From positions 51,198 to 115,197 of the forward strand of contig JAIXKK010000222.1 of assembly GCA_026954325.1 (NCBI GenBank): a stretch of 64,000 bases of DNA. Direction: 5' to 3'. Positions 1 through 9,251 of the stretch are shown in pieces. The first letter of the stretch is position 1. Each line of letters opens with the position of its first letter. Source of the stretch: Bryobacterales bacterium (GTDB lineage: Bacteria; Acidobacteriota; Terriglobia; Bryobacterales; Bryobacteraceae). A program made the position numbers and the translations under genes. The notes beneath the pieces are model-generated. The model made no database searches. It saw only the letters and a program-made list of their open reading frames with translations, and had not been told where the DNA came from.

Positions 1-337
1 CTGAAACCTCGATCTCATATGTCCCCTCATGCTCGCTCGCCGTCCAATCAAACTGCGATTCCGGACCGTAATCGCGGTACATCGCGAAATCCTCACCCAC
101 CCGGCGGACCCGGAACCGGTACCACAGCGTCCCTTCCGCCGCTCCGCTCACCACCGGCGTCCATGTGACAACCGCGCCCACATAAGCTGGCGCCGGAACC
201 GAGGATCCAAGCGACACGGACATTGCATCGGCAGGTACGGTACAAAATAGGAAAACAAAAGCGAAAATAAGAAAAAAATATACCTTCAAGCTTGGACTTC
301 TCCGCTCATTTTCTGACTTGCGCGAATGAATTCTCAT
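1..337 (-). CDS. Arylsulfotransferase-like secreted protein, N-terminal fragment (cut by window edge)
   Basis: This is the first 112 codons of a minus-strand gene that runs off the left end. ATG at 337 gives a basic N-terminus, then a hydrophobic stretch (start KVYFFLIFAF) and a likely signal-peptidase site near VPADA. A TTG at 289 would give the same signal peptide without the basic extension. The mature part matches the N-terminus of the complete arylsulfotransferase-like gene at 6440-8200: roughly 40 of 73 aligned residues are identical by eye, including GTLWYRFR, RDYGP and EGTYEIEV. It is therefore a paralogue. This Ig-like front domain alone does not prove the missing part is an arylsulfotransferase; that is inferred from the paralogue. 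Confidence 0.75.
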   Translation of the reverse strand, partial: MRIHSRKSENERRSPSLKVYFFLIFAFVFLFCTVPADAMSVSLGSSVPAPAYVGAVVTWTPVVSGAAEGTLWYRFRVRRVGEDFAMYRDYGPESQFDWTASEHEGTYEIEVS

Positions 338-429
338 CGCGCTCTAAAATGAACAGACGCCGCTTCTCCGCCTCAGGTAATCCCCGCATACATCTTTCGC
401 CCCATCTCATCGCCACCGGCCCCGCGCCG

Positions 430-1605
430 CTACTGCGAACACCCGCGCGCGGCAACCGGCCATACGGCCTCCACCTGTTCTCCCCGAACCGCGTAGATCC
501 GGTCGTACAGGTTCACCGTCGGGTCGCAGTGCGGAATGATGAACTCCAGGCGATCGCCTGTGCGCGGCGGCCGCCCCTCCTTCAGCGCAATCCGGCCATG
601 CTCATCCCCCGCGAATCCGTACGGGAGTTCCCCACCCCCGCGCCATCGCGGCGGGAACGGCCGGTCCGTCGAAAACGCCTTGTATCCCGCGTCCACTACC
701 GCCATGTCCGCCTTCGGCAGGCTCACCACCGTCGCAATCACGAACAGCGCGTTGCGGAAATCCTCGTAGACTTCGCCCGATTGCCCGCCGATCCGGTTGT
801 AATCCAGATCCATGAACAGGAAACTGCCTGGCTGCAGTTCCGTAATCCCTTCGATCGCCGTGTCGATGTTATACGTCCCTGTCGAGCCGCCGGAAAGCCA
901 GGGGCAGGAAATCCCTTTCCTTTCGAGCATGCGGCGCGTCTCCACGGCCGGCGCCATCGCTTCCTGGGAAACCAGTTTCCGGTTTTCATAGCCCACCGTA
1001 TGCGAGGCTTGGCCGGCATAGGCCTGAATCCCCGCCAACCGCAAATTCGAAAACCTGTCGATCGCTTCTCCCACCGCCACCGCGGGACCCAGCGGGGCCA
1101 CTCCGGTCCTGTTCCCCACGAACAGGTCAATCGCGACATGGAGAGTCACCCCGGCCGCGGACGCTGCCTCGTTCAACTCGCGCGCGTTCTCCGCGTCATC
1201 CACCACGAAAATCGTTTCCGGCCGCGCCGCCGCCAGCGCTATGGCCCGCTCGATCTTCCGCCTCCCGATCACGGCCGTTGTCACCAGCAGGCCTGTTACC
1301 CCGTGCGCCGCCAGCGCCGCCGCCTCGCTCAATCTCGCCGCGCACACCCCTACCGCCCCCTGGGCAATCAGGTACTTCGCAATGGCGGGACACTTGTGCG
1401 TCTTCGCGTGCGGCCGGAACGCCCGCCCCGTCCCGTGCACGAAGGCGATCATCTTGCGGCAATTGTCTTCAAAGGCGTCCAGATCGGCGATCAGCGCCGG
1501 AGTCGGCAGGTCATGCTTGGAAAGTTTGCCCTTGACGTCTCCGCTCTCGAGAATACGGTCAATTTCGGGACCGGTATAGGTCCGCGCGGTGGAAATGCTG
1601 GCCAC
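430..1605 (-). CDS. D-threonine aldolase / D-serine dehydratase-like PLP enzyme (alanine-racemase fold)
   Basis: A 391-residue protein of the DSD1/D-threonine aldolase family, which combines an alanine-racemase-type PLP barrel with a C-terminal metal-binding beta domain. The expected PLP lysine lies in RPHAKTHK (about Lys68). The metal ligands lie in HCDPTVNLYD (His359 and Asp361), matching the His-x-Asp pair that binds Mn or Zn in the family. Likely activities are retro-aldol cleavage of D-threonine or D-beta-hydroxy amino acids, or D-serine dehydration; sequence alone does not choose. No signal peptide, so cytoplasmic. The start is GTG at 1605 with AAGG just upstream. The gene is divergent from htpX with only 56 bp between them, so both promoters must be compact or overlapping. 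Confidence 0.9.
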   Translation of the reverse strand: MASISTARTYTGPEIDRILESGDVKGKLSKHDLPTPALIADLDAFEDNCRKMIAFVHGTGRAFRPHAKTHKCPAIAKYLIAQGAVGVCAARLSEAAALAAHGVTGLLVTTAVIGRRKIERAIALAAARPETIFVVDDAENARELNEAASAAGVTLHVAIDLFVGNRTGVAPLGPAVAVGEAIDRFSNLRLAGIQAYAGQASHTVGYENRKLVSQEAMAPAVETRRMLERKGISCPWLSGGSTGTYNIDTAIEGITELQPGSFLFMDLDYNRIGGQSGEVYEDFRNALFVIATVVSLPKADMAVVDAGYKAFSTDRPFPPRWRGGGELPYGFAGDEHGRIALKEGRPPRTGDRLEFIIPHCDPTVNLYDRIYAVRGEQVEAVWPVAARGCSQ

Positions 1606-1661
1606 AAGCCTTTATTCTAGCGAATGCGAAACGTTCGGCGCTCCTTCGGCATCCAAGTAAC

Positions 1662-2528
1662 ATGCGTGGGAACGGCTACAAAACATTACTGTTGCTATCT
1701 GTTTTGACCTCGCTCTGCCTGTGGGGCGGCTTCGCCCTCGCCGGCAACACCGGCGTCCTTGTCGCCCTTGTCCTGTCAGGTGTTATGAACCTGGGAGCCT
1801 ATTGGTTCTCCGCCAGGTTCGTCCTTCGCCTTTACGGCGCGCGCGAAGTGAGCCTCCTCGAATCCCCTTATCTTTTCCGGCTCATCCGGCGCGCCTCCCG
1901 CGGAGCCGGTCTCCTCGTCCCCCGCGTCTACCTCATCCCCGAAAATGCCCCGAATGCCTTCGCCACCGGACGAAATCAAAAACATGGAGCCGTCGCCGTG
2001 ACCGATGGCCTGCTGCGCTTGCTCAATGAGGAAGAACTCGAAGCCGTCCTTGCCCACGAACTCGTCCACGTCCGAAACCGCGACACATTGCTCGCGGGCG
2101 CCGCCGCTACTCTCGCCGGAGCCTTCTCGAGCCTCGCCAATTTCGCCCTCTGGGGTGTCATGCTGGGCGCCCCGCGCGGCAAGGAAGACCGCGGCGCCGC
2201 CTTATCCACCCTGTTTACCTTGCTCTTCTCTCCCATCGCCGCCACGCTCGTCCGGCTCTCTGTCTCGCGAACACGCGAGTTCGCCGCCGATAAGGCGTCC
2301 GCGCTCATCACCGGCAATCCCCTTGCCTTGGCCTCCGCCCTCGAAAAAATGGAACGCGAGAGCCGCGCCGTCCCCTTCTACTCGGGCAGCCTGGAAACCG
2401 CCCACCTCTTCATCCAGAATCCATTTCCCAACGCCAGACTCGCCAAGCTCTTTCGCACTCATCCCCCCACCGCCGAGCGCGTACGCCGCTTGCGCGCCAT
2501 GGCCCCCATCTATCACTTGGCCGCCTGA
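1662..2528 (+). CDS. htpX: HtpX-like membrane M48 metalloprotease
   Basis: 288 residues, the usual HtpX length. Two N-terminal hydrophobic segments (about residues 6-26 and 31-52) are followed by the protease domain. The zinc motif is HELVH (His132, Glu133, His136), and the third ligand is Glu206 in REFAAD. Two more hydrophobic stretches (about 143-169 and 180-198) lie between them, giving the typical HtpX topology with a cytoplasmic active site. HtpX acts in membrane-protein quality control alongside FtsH. The gene is convergent with the beta-propeller gene, 5 bp from stop to stop. The RTHPPT motif near the C-terminus is characteristic of M48 enzymes. Confidence 0.93.
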   Translation: MRGNGYKTLLLLSVLTSLCLWGGFALAGNTGVLVALVLSGVMNLGAYWFSARFVLRLYGAREVSLLESPYLFRLIRRASRGAGLLVPRVYLIPENAPNAFATGRNQKHGAVAVTDGLLRLLNEEELEAVLAHELVHVRNRDTLLAGAAATLAGAFSSLANFALWGVMLGAPRGKEDRGAALSTLFTLLFSPIAATLVRLSVSRTREFAADKASALITGNPLALASALEKMERESRAVPFYSGSLETAHLFIQNPFPNARLAKLFRTHPPTAERVRRLRAMAPIYHLAA

Positions 2529-2533
2529 GTCCT

Positions 2534-3613
2534 TCAACTCTCGGTCTTCTCAATGAACTTGTCCACCACTACGGAATAAATGGCCGGCTTGCCGTGACGG
2601 TCACTCTGAAAGTAAATCCGCTGGCTGGTCGGAGAAAAAATCGGAGCCACCATGGCCGGCTTCGACGCTTTGTGCTCGCAAACCGTCAACTCCCTCTTCG
2701 CCGAACGTAGCATGAGTAGAACGTAAGGCGAAGCCAGGCTGCCGCTGGCTGCCACAATCACTGACCCGTCCCGGTTCTGCGAGAAGTTGATGTACTGCGT
2801 GGTGGGCGAAAAGAGCTTGTCCTGCTGCGTATCCGGAGTTAGCTCCCGCATCGTGATCGCCTTTCCCTTTGTTTGCAGGTACAATACCGTCCGCCCGTCC
2901 GGAGTCCACTCCGCCGCCCCCGCCGAGGGGATCACGGTCGTCAGTTTACGGTCGTTCTGTCCGTCATAGTGCACCAGACACAGGCTGTCATCCCGCTGGT
3001 AGAGAACGCTCGCCCGCCGGGGCCGCGGGATCGGATGCCGCATCACTCCCTCATGTTCCGCCAACGTCGTGACATTGCCCTTCGCCATGCCGATAAGCCG
3101 CAGACGCGATTTCGAACCCTGCTTCTCCACCAGCGCCGCATAAATGCCGTCACCCGCCACGCTGAACCCTTCTCCCAACTCCCAGTCGTCCGGGATGTGG
3201 TACACCTCCCGCTCGTGGAAATTGGAAAACTGCGCCACCCGCAGCGAACGGCCATCCAGATAGGCGAAAAGCTTGTCGTCGGGCAGGATATTCAATGTCG
3301 AGGGCGCCAGCGCCTCCGCCGCCGTCATCTGCCGGATCTCCCCGCCACGCAGTTCGTAGCGGAACGCCTGCATCCCCGATCCACGGTCGCTCGCGAATAC
3401 GAAGAAATTTCCCTTCCGCGCAATCGCCCGCGCGTAGGGATACGGCAGCACACTCGTGTACCGCGGATCCGTAAACATCTCCACCGGAAATTCGGTTGCC
3501 GGATCGGAATATCTTCTACCTTCGGCGGGCAACACCCGTCCCCGCTCCGAAGCCGCATGGAGAGGAAGCCAAGGAATCGAGGCCAGCAACCCGCGCCGTG
3601 TAAGGCGCTCCAT
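2534..3613 (-). CDS. Secreted beta-propeller protein (TolB / oligogalacturonide-lyase-like)
   Basis: 359 residues. The N-terminus MERLTRRGLLASIPWLPLH looks like an export signal, with a Tat-like RR but an imperfect motif. The rest consists of repeats of about 45-50 residues with blade signatures such as FFVFASDRGSGM, EWTPDGRTVLYL and RIYFQSDRHGKPAIYSV, typical of PD40/TolB-like propellers. The order of blades and the SVLPYPYARA segment recall the oligogalacturonide lyase family, which degrades pectin-derived dimers, but I could not confirm the catalytic histidine set. It may equally be a non-catalytic propeller. It lies 58 bp downstream of thrC on the same strand and may be read through from it. 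Confidence 0.7.
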   Translation of the reverse strand: MERLTRRGLLASIPWLPLHAASERGRVLPAEGRRYSDPATEFPVEMFTDPRYTSVLPYPYARAIARKGNFFVFASDRGSGMQAFRYELRGGEIRQMTAAEALAPSTLNILPDDKLFAYLDGRSLRVAQFSNFHEREVYHIPDDWELGEGFSVAGDGIYAALVEKQGSKSRLRLIGMAKGNVTTLAEHEGVMRHPIPRPRRASVLYQRDDSLCLVHYDGQNDRKLTTVIPSAGAAEWTPDGRTVLYLQTKGKAITMRELTPDTQQDKLFSPTTQYINFSQNRDGSVIVAASGSLASPYVLLMLRSAKRELTVCEHKASKPAMVAPIFSPTSQRIYFQSDRHGKPAIYSVVVDKFIEKTES

Positions 3614-3671
3614 ACCCCCAATTTATCACGCGCGCCGGATTATCCGCCCCGCCGTTCTCCAGGCCTTTTGT

Positions 3672-4979
3672 TCAAGCCCCCAACAACGCCGCAATCCTGT
3701 CCGCGTCATTCGGAACCACCACCGGCTGATTCCCGAATGTCGCCCGGATCCCCGCGCCGTCCGGCCCCTTCAACTGCCCTGTATGGTAGTGGTAAATGTA
3801 ATCCGGATCCTTCAGCACGTTGCCCGTCAGTACGGCCACCACGTCCGCCTCCCGATCCATCGTGCCGGCCCGCACCAGCTTCCGGATCCCGGCCAGCGTC
3901 GCCGCCGACGCCGGTTCGCAGCCGATCCCGCACAACCCGATCTGCGCCTTCGCGTCGGCTATCTCCTGCTCGCTCACCTTCTCCACCAAACCGCCCGTCG
4001 TGGCCACCTCGAACAGTGCCTTCGGCCACGACACCGGGTCCCCGATCTTGATCGCCGTCGCCAGCGTCTTCGGATGCTCCACCGGCGTAAACGCCGCCCC
4101 GGAGCCCTTGCGCAGGAATTCATAAAACGGAGCGCTTCCCTCCGCCTGGATCACCGCCAGCCTCGGCAGACGCTCAATCAGCCCCCATTGCTTCATCTCC
4201 CGCAGCGCCTTACCGAATGCCGACGTGTTCCCAAGGTTCCCGCCCGGCAGCACAATCCAATCCGGCACGCGCCAGTCGCGCTGGTCCATCAGTTCCACCA
4301 TGATGGATTTCTGCCCTTCAATCCGGAACGGATTGATGGAGTTCAGAAGATAGATCCCCAACCGCTCCGCCAGCACGCGCACCAAAGCGAGAATCTGATC
4401 GAAATTCGCTTCCACCTGGAGCGTCCTGGCCCCATACTCCAGGGCCTGCGCCAGCTTCCCATAGGATATATTGCCGTGCGGAATGAAGATCACCGGCTGC
4501 ATCCCCGCCGCGCTCGCATACGCCGCCATCGACGCCGAAGTGTTCCCCGTCGATACGCACGCCACGCGCTTCATCCCCAACCGCATCGCCTGCGCCGCCC
4601 CGCAGGTCATCCCGTTGTCCTTGAACGACCCCGTCGGGTTGAATCCCTGGTGCTTGAAAGCGATGCGCTTCAATCCCGCGTACGCCGCCGCCAACGGAGC
4701 GTCCAGCACCGGCGTGTTCCCTTCCCGCAGCGTCACCACATGCCGGTAATCCTCCAGAAAAGGAAAGAACTCCCGGTAGCGCCACACTCCGCTCTGGTCC
4801 AGCGGGGCGTTGCTCATCCGCCGCTCCCGCCAGGCCTTCCTTAATTGCCCGGCGTCGGGGGCCGTCCCCCCGTACACGGCCTCCAGGAGGCCTCCGCATT
4901 TCGAGCAGTTGTATAGGACATCCGTAATCGCATACCTCGCCCGGCACGCGCTCTCAAAGCAGATCAGTTCCGCGCTCAT
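3672..4979 (-). CDS. thrC: Threonine synthase
   Basis: 435 residues, class of threonine synthases with an N-terminal zinc-ribbon-like segment (Cys8, Cys12, Cys25, Cys28 in LICFESACRA and YNCSKCGG). The enzyme converts O-phosphohomoserine to threonine with PLP in the cytoplasm. The PLP lysine is Lys120 in NPTGSFKDNGM, followed by the CVSTGNTSASMAAYA substrate loop and the glycine-rich VLPGGNLGN phosphate loop. The C-terminal LTGNVLKDPD is also typical. Start ATG 4979. It sits between the sulfatase (57 bp upstream) and the beta-propeller, with no other threonine gene beside it, so the locus is not a thr operon. Confidence 0.95.
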   Translation of the reverse strand: MSAELICFESACRARYAITDVLYNCSKCGGLLEAVYGGTAPDAGQLRKAWRERRMSNAPLDQSGVWRYREFFPFLEDYRHVVTLREGNTPVLDAPLAAAYAGLKRIAFKHQGFNPTGSFKDNGMTCGAAQAMRLGMKRVACVSTGNTSASMAAYASAAGMQPVIFIPHGNISYGKLAQALEYGARTLQVEANFDQILALVRVLAERLGIYLLNSINPFRIEGQKSIMVELMDQRDWRVPDWIVLPGGNLGNTSAFGKALREMKQWGLIERLPRLAVIQAEGSAPFYEFLRKGSGAAFTPVEHPKTLATAIKIGDPVSWPKALFEVATTGGLVEKVSEQEIADAKAQIGLCGIGCEPASAATLAGIRKLVRAGTMDREADVVAVLTGNVLKDPDYIYHYHTGQLKGPDGAGIRATFGNQPVVVPNDADRIAALLGA

Positions 4980-5036
4980 GAAACTTCTGATTATCGCATC
5001 CCTCGCCGGGACGCCTTGTTGTGATTGGTCCGCGGC

Positions 5037-6422
5037 CTACGGCGACGGAGCCGACGGAAGCGCTCCCACTTCCGTAATGCCCACCTTGCGGCGCATGGTG
5101 TCCTGCCAGGCGCTACGCACCTGGTCCGGCAGATCATACAGCGCTTGATTCACACGCGACAGGATGTCCGCCACTACGTCCGGATTGTCGCTCGACACAT
5201 CGTAGCCTTCCTCCGGATCCGCATCCAGGTCATAAAGTTCCGGCTTCGGCAGCGGCAGGTTCAGCCGCCCTTCCGGCGGCGGCGGAATCCATGGCGGACT
5301 GTTATATCGCGAAATGTGCAGTTTCCAGTCACCGTACCGGGCACACTGCAATTGCCAGAGGTCGAAGTAAAGGAACAGCCCATGCTCAATCTGGTCCGCA
5401 TCCCCCGTGAGCATGGAAGTGATGTCTATGCCGTCCAACGGCTTAGACGGAAGCGGCGCGGAACAGAGGTTGGCCAGCGTCGGCAGAATGTCGTACATCG
5501 TAGCCATGCCGGGACAGATCCGGTTCGCCGGAATCTTCCCCGGCCACCGCGCAATGAACGGCTCCCGCGACCCGCCGTCATAGGTCTCCCCTTTGCGCCC
5601 TCTCAACGGAGCGGCGCTCCCCTGATACCACGGCCCGTTGTCGCTGGTAAAAATCACCAGCGTGTTGTCCTCCTGTCCGGTCTCCTTGAGCGCGCGCAAC
5701 ACTTCGCCCACGCTCCAGTCCATCTCCATCACCGTATCCCCGTAAGGACCCAGCTTCGACTTCTTCTTGAACTGTTTGCCCGGCCACAACGGAATATGCG
5801 GCGCCGTATGCGCCATATACAGAAAGAACGGCGTATCCGCCGTCCGGCTGCGGATGTAGCCCGCCGCCTGATCCGTGAACTGCTGCGTGAGCGCCGACAG
5901 ATCCACCGGGTCCACCGCCACGTCCCGGTTGTGCATCACCTGCAGCGGATACATGTCGTGGCTGTAAAGAAGACCGTAGAACTCGTCAAACCCGTTGTCG
6001 TTGGGCTGATATCCGGGCTTTCCCCCAAGGTGCCACTTGCCGATTAACGCCGTCTGATAGCCCGCCTTCTTCAGCATCCCGGCAATGCTCGTCTCCGCGG
6101 CCGAAAGCCCCTTGGTGTCCCACGGGAACATCACGTTGGGAATCCCCATTCTCACCGGGTAGCGTCCGGTCAGCAACCCCGCCCGCGAGGGCGAACAAAC
6201 GGCGCTGGCTGCATAAAATTGCTGGATGCGCGTGCCATCCTTAGATAATTGATCAATATGCGGGGTTTTGATTCGAGACCCGTAGCACCCGATGTCCCCA
6301 TAGCCGAGGTCGTCGGCCAAGATCAGGACTACATTCGGCGGCCGGTCCTCTGCGCTCGCTACACGGGCCTCACCCAAAGCCACGCCCGCGGCGGCGGCTT
6401 TCAGAAAGCTGCGACGGTTCAT
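5037..6422 (-). CDS. Tat-exported sulfatase (formylglycine type)
   Basis: 461 residues. MNRRSFLKAAAAGVALG is a clear twin-arginine signal. The mature enzyme begins with PNVVLILADDLGYGD, containing the aspartates that bind calcium. The formylglycine signature is CSPSRAGLLTG, with Cys76 as the residue oxidised to formylglycine. HTAPHIPLW and FTSDNGPW supply further metal and sulfate ligands. It hydrolyses sulfate esters of a glycan or aryl substrate in the periplasm; the substrate is unknown. It lies 17 bp downstream of the arylsulfotransferase-like gene on the same strand, so the two are probably co-transcribed. A maturase (FGE or anSME) is not in this window and would have to act in trans. 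Confidence 0.93.
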   Translation of the reverse strand: MNRRSFLKAAAAGVALGEARVASAEDRPPNVVLILADDLGYGDIGCYGSRIKTPHIDQLSKDGTRIQQFYAASAVCSPSRAGLLTGRYPVRMGIPNVMFPWDTKGLSAAETSIAGMLKKAGYQTALIGKWHLGGKPGYQPNDNGFDEFYGLLYSHDMYPLQVMHNRDVAVDPVDLSALTQQFTDQAAGYIRSRTADTPFFLYMAHTAPHIPLWPGKQFKKKSKLGPYGDTVMEMDWSVGEVLRALKETGQEDNTLVIFTSDNGPWYQGSAAPLRGRKGETYDGGSREPFIARWPGKIPANRICPGMATMYDILPTLANLCSAPLPSKPLDGIDITSMLTGDADQIEHGLFLYFDLWQLQCARYGDWKLHISRYNSPPWIPPPPEGRLNLPLPKPELYDLDADPEEGYDVSSDNPDVVADILSRVNQALYDLPDQVRSAWQDTMRRKVGITEVGALPSAPSP

Positions 6423-6439
6423 TCGGATTGGACATTAGT

Positions 6440-8200
6440 CTACTCCAACGGAGTGTAAATGTCACGTAGTCTGAAAGTCCTATACATCGCCGCCCCGATT
6501 TGCAGGCGAAACACCGATTGCGCATAGGCGTCCACTTCCACTGATTCGCTTTGCGCCGGCGTCACGAATCCCAGGTCGAAGTGGTAGTTCCCGTTGGGTA
6601 GCCGCTGCGCCGTTCCCAAAGCAGACGAATAGTGGCCCAGGTCCGCATTGAACACCAGCGTCGCCTTCCGGTTGAACTCGTCCAACTCCCACACCTGCCC
6701 CCGGCTGTGCGCTCCCCCATCCCCGGCCCGCCGCGTGTTCCCGTTGTCGAAAAGCATGATCCGGTTTGCATTCCCCCGCTCCACGCTCGCGTCATGCTGG
6801 TGCGAAAACCATGCGTTGGGGTCCGCCGCGTCCAACGCGAAATCGCCATACTGCCCCAGCCGCCAGATGACGTGTCCATCTCCCTTCCCGTTCCGGTAGT
6901 CAATCTTCACCAGCCAGTCCTGGTGACGTAATGACAGCAGCAGGTTCCCATCCGGCATCGGTTGCACCGAATTGCTGTGCAGCCAGTCGTTGGCCTGCGC
7001 GGCCAGCCGGAATGGAGGACATCCTCCTCCCGCCGGCGTGCACGTCTCCCGAAGAACCGCCGCCCGGTTCACATCCAGATGCTCGAAGGCATCCCATACC
7101 CACTCCACCTGCATGTCCCGGTCAAGAACCAGTATCATGTCCCCCAGCACATCCACCGGTGAAGCCTCTTCCTGCACGTTCGAAAGTATTTGTTCCGCAT
7201 TCGCCAGCGCCAGAATCCGTCCGCCCGGCAACCGCGCCGCCTCGTGATGAAATCCCGTGATCGGCCGCTTCCGCATCGCCGCCAGTTGCTCGTTGATCCG
7301 GGCTGCGTTCGTCACCCGCGTGGTGATTCCCATCAGGTCGAACTCGCCCACCAGTTGCTCGGTATCTTCCCCCTGCGCGCGTTGCGTAAACCCGGTAAAG
7401 ATCCCTCCCGCGTAACCGCGGGTCAGCATCTCGATCTCTCCGTCCGAGTACCAGACAATCCGCCCCGTAAGATCGGTCGCCGCTATGAACTTCGCAATCG
7501 GGCTTTGCAGCAGAATCCCTGCCTGGTTCCCCGGCGGTGGCGTCACCACCGTATAAGCCGCGATCGGATCCACGTTGCCCGTCACCGCTTTCAATTCCGG
7601 CCCCGTCACCGTCCTTGATCCATCCAGCAAAACGTGCCGCACGCTGTATTCCGTCGCCGGCCTCATCCCCGCAATCACGAAATTTAAAGTCTCGTTTCTC
7701 CGGCAAGCCTGGAATGGAGTACTCTGCGCCGTCCCCTCGGGATCGCGAAACGTCACCCTCATCCGCGCGCCCACCGGACATGCCGGCGCGCCGTAAAGAA
7801 AGACCAGCGGATGCTGCGTTCGAGCGAGCACCGGCTGTTCCCCCGCCGCCAATGGCGACATTTCGAAACTGCCTGTTGTCTCCGCGCTCTCGCCCGTCGA
7901 GAGATTCCTCACCCTGACCTCGATCTCGTACGTCCCCTCGCGATCCGTCGCGCTCCAGACCAGCGTGGAATCCGGACCATAATCCCTCACCACGCGAAAC
8001 TCCCCGTCCGCTCTCCGCGCGCGGAACCGGTACCACAACGTCCCATCCTCCGCGCCCGAAACCACCGCGTCCCAGGACACTACCGTCCCCACCGGAGATG
8101 GCGAATACTCGGAAGGCGTCACATTCACGCTCATCGCGGCGCCGGCTGAAAAGGGCATCATCAGGAATAGAAAAACAACGTTTTGATGGAATGAGATCAT
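6440..8200 (-). CDS. Arylsulfotransferase (ASST)-family secreted protein
   Basis: 586 residues from ATG 8200, which is preceded by CGGAG and yields a signal peptide MISFHQNVVFLFLMMPFSAG. A TTG at 8239 extends the frame but is less likely. Order: an Ig-like domain (about 25-120), a linker, then a propeller with FHHEAARLPGGR (His318-His319), DWLHSNSVQ (His408) and FSHQHDAS (His467, His469). Conserved histidines in such motifs carry the transient sulfo group in bacterial ASST, which transfers sulfate between phenolic compounds in the periplasm. It is followed at 17 bp by a sulfatase. Its N-terminal domain is duplicated in the gene cut at the left edge of the window. Confidence 0.85.
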   Translation of the reverse strand: MISFHQNVVFLFLMMPFSAGAAMSVNVTPSEYSPSPVGTVVSWDAVVSGAEDGTLWYRFRARRADGEFRVVRDYGPDSTLVWSATDREGTYEIEVRVRNLSTGESAETTGSFEMSPLAAGEQPVLARTQHPLVFLYGAPACPVGARMRVTFRDPEGTAQSTPFQACRRNETLNFVIAGMRPATEYSVRHVLLDGSRTVTGPELKAVTGNVDPIAAYTVVTPPPGNQAGILLQSPIAKFIAATDLTGRIVWYSDGEIEMLTRGYAGGIFTGFTQRAQGEDTEQLVGEFDLMGITTRVTNAARINEQLAAMRKRPITGFHHEAARLPGGRILALANAEQILSNVQEEASPVDVLGDMILVLDRDMQVEWVWDAFEHLDVNRAAVLRETCTPAGGGCPPFRLAAQANDWLHSNSVQPMPDGNLLLSLRHQDWLVKIDYRNGKGDGHVIWRLGQYGDFALDAADPNAWFSHQHDASVERGNANRIMLFDNGNTRRAGDGGAHSRGQVWELDEFNRKATLVFNADLGHYSSALGTAQRLPNGNYHFDLGFVTPAQSESVEVDAYAQSVFRLQIGAAMYRTFRLRDIYTPLE

Positions 8201-8293
8201 AAACTCCGAGGTACACCTATTGAGTGATTCGACGTACAATTATCGTGGATCGTTACATCAAGTGCGCCAATTTTATTGCCGCTGGAAGCAATC

Positions 8294-9244
8294 ATGATCT
8301 CTGTCCACCTCGAACGCGGAATTGTTTCCGTCGCCGATGTCCCCCCGCCCGCGCGCCCCGCCGGCCATGCTCTCATCCGCCTCCTCCACGCCGGCATCTG
8401 CTCTACTGACCTCCACCTTCAGCGCGGATATTATGGCTTCGCCGGTACACCCGGCCACGAGTTCGTGGGCGAAGTCGTCGCCTGCGACAACGCTCACTGG
8501 CTCGGAAAAAAGGTCGCCGGCGAAATCAATCTCGCCTGCGGCAATTGCCCTTTCTGCGCGAAAGGCTTGGGGCGGCACTGCCCGAACCGTACCGTCCTCG
8601 GCATCGTCCGCCATCCCGGAGCCTTCGCGGAATTTCTCACCCTCCCCGAACAGAACCTCCACGAAATACCGCCCCAGGTTCCCCTCCTCGACGCCGTCTT
8701 CACCGAACCCATCGCCGCCGCCTGCGAAATCCTCGATCAGGTCCGCATCCCCGGCGGCGCCCCAGTCGCCGTTCTCGGCGATGGCAAACTCGGCCTTCTC
8801 ATCGCCCAGGTCCTGCAACTCCACGGCGCGCAAGTCCACCTTTACGGCAGACACCCGGAAAAGATGCGCCACCTCTCGCCGCTCGGCGTCGCTTCCCATC
8901 CGGCGTCCGATCCCTCGCAAGCCGCCTATGAGTTCGTCGTCGAAGCCACCGGTTCTTCCGCCGGCCTCGAACAGGCCATCGCCCTCACCGTGCCGCGCGG
9001 CGTCCTCATCATGAAATCCACCGTTCATGACAGAGTTTCCATAGACACCGCGCCTGTCATTGTGAATGAGATCTCTCTCATCGGCTCGCGCTGCGGACGG
9101 TTTCCTCCCGCCCTCGAACTGCTCGCCCAGGGGAATCTCATTCTTCAGCCGCTCATCGAGGACCGCTTTCCCCTCCGCGAGGCCCCCAGGGCTTTCGCCC
9201 GGGCGGCGGAAAAGGGAGTGCTGAAGGTGCTGCTCGACAACTGA
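8294..9244 (+). CDS. Zinc-dependent alcohol dehydrogenase (MDR superfamily)
   Basis: 316 residues from ATG 8294, with GGAAG seven bases upstream; a TTG at 8276 is an in-frame alternative. Catalytic zinc ligands are Cys36 (GICSTD), His55 and Glu56 (TPGHEFVGEV). The structural zinc loop is Cys82, Cys85, Cys88 and Cys96 (ACGNCPFCAKGLGRHC). The nucleotide-binding motif VLGDGKLGLL marks the Rossmann fold. At 316 residues it is shorter than most family members (about 340), mainly in the cofactor domain. It probably oxidises a sugar alcohol or other polyol with NAD(P); the substrate is not predictable. It is divergent from the arylsulfotransferase gene across 93 bp that contain a possible TACAAT -10 element at 8235-8240. 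Confidence 0.88.
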   Translation: MISVHLERGIVSVADVPPPARPAGHALIRLLHAGICSTDLHLQRGYYGFAGTPGHEFVGEVVACDNAHWLGKKVAGEINLACGNCPFCAKGLGRHCPNRTVLGIVRHPGAFAEFLTLPEQNLHEIPPQVPLLDAVFTEPIAAACEILDQVRIPGGAPVAVLGDGKLGLLIAQVLQLHGAQVHLYGRHPEKMRHLSPLGVASHPASDPSQAAYEFVVEATGSSAGLEQAIALTVPRGVLIMKSTVHDRVSIDTAPVIVNEISLIGSRCGRFPPALELLAQGNLILQPLIEDRFPLREAPRAFARAAEKGVLKVLLDN

Positions 9245-9251
9245 GCCTTCC

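Noticed and set aside
292..1620. 442-codon plus-strand frame over the D-threonine aldolase-like gene
   Set aside because: Arg/Pro-rich shadow of a minus-strand gene that has PLP and metal motifs.
2200..2215. TTATCCACC near a DnaA-box consensus
   Set aside because: A single near match inside htpX coding sequence with no neighbours; not an origin.
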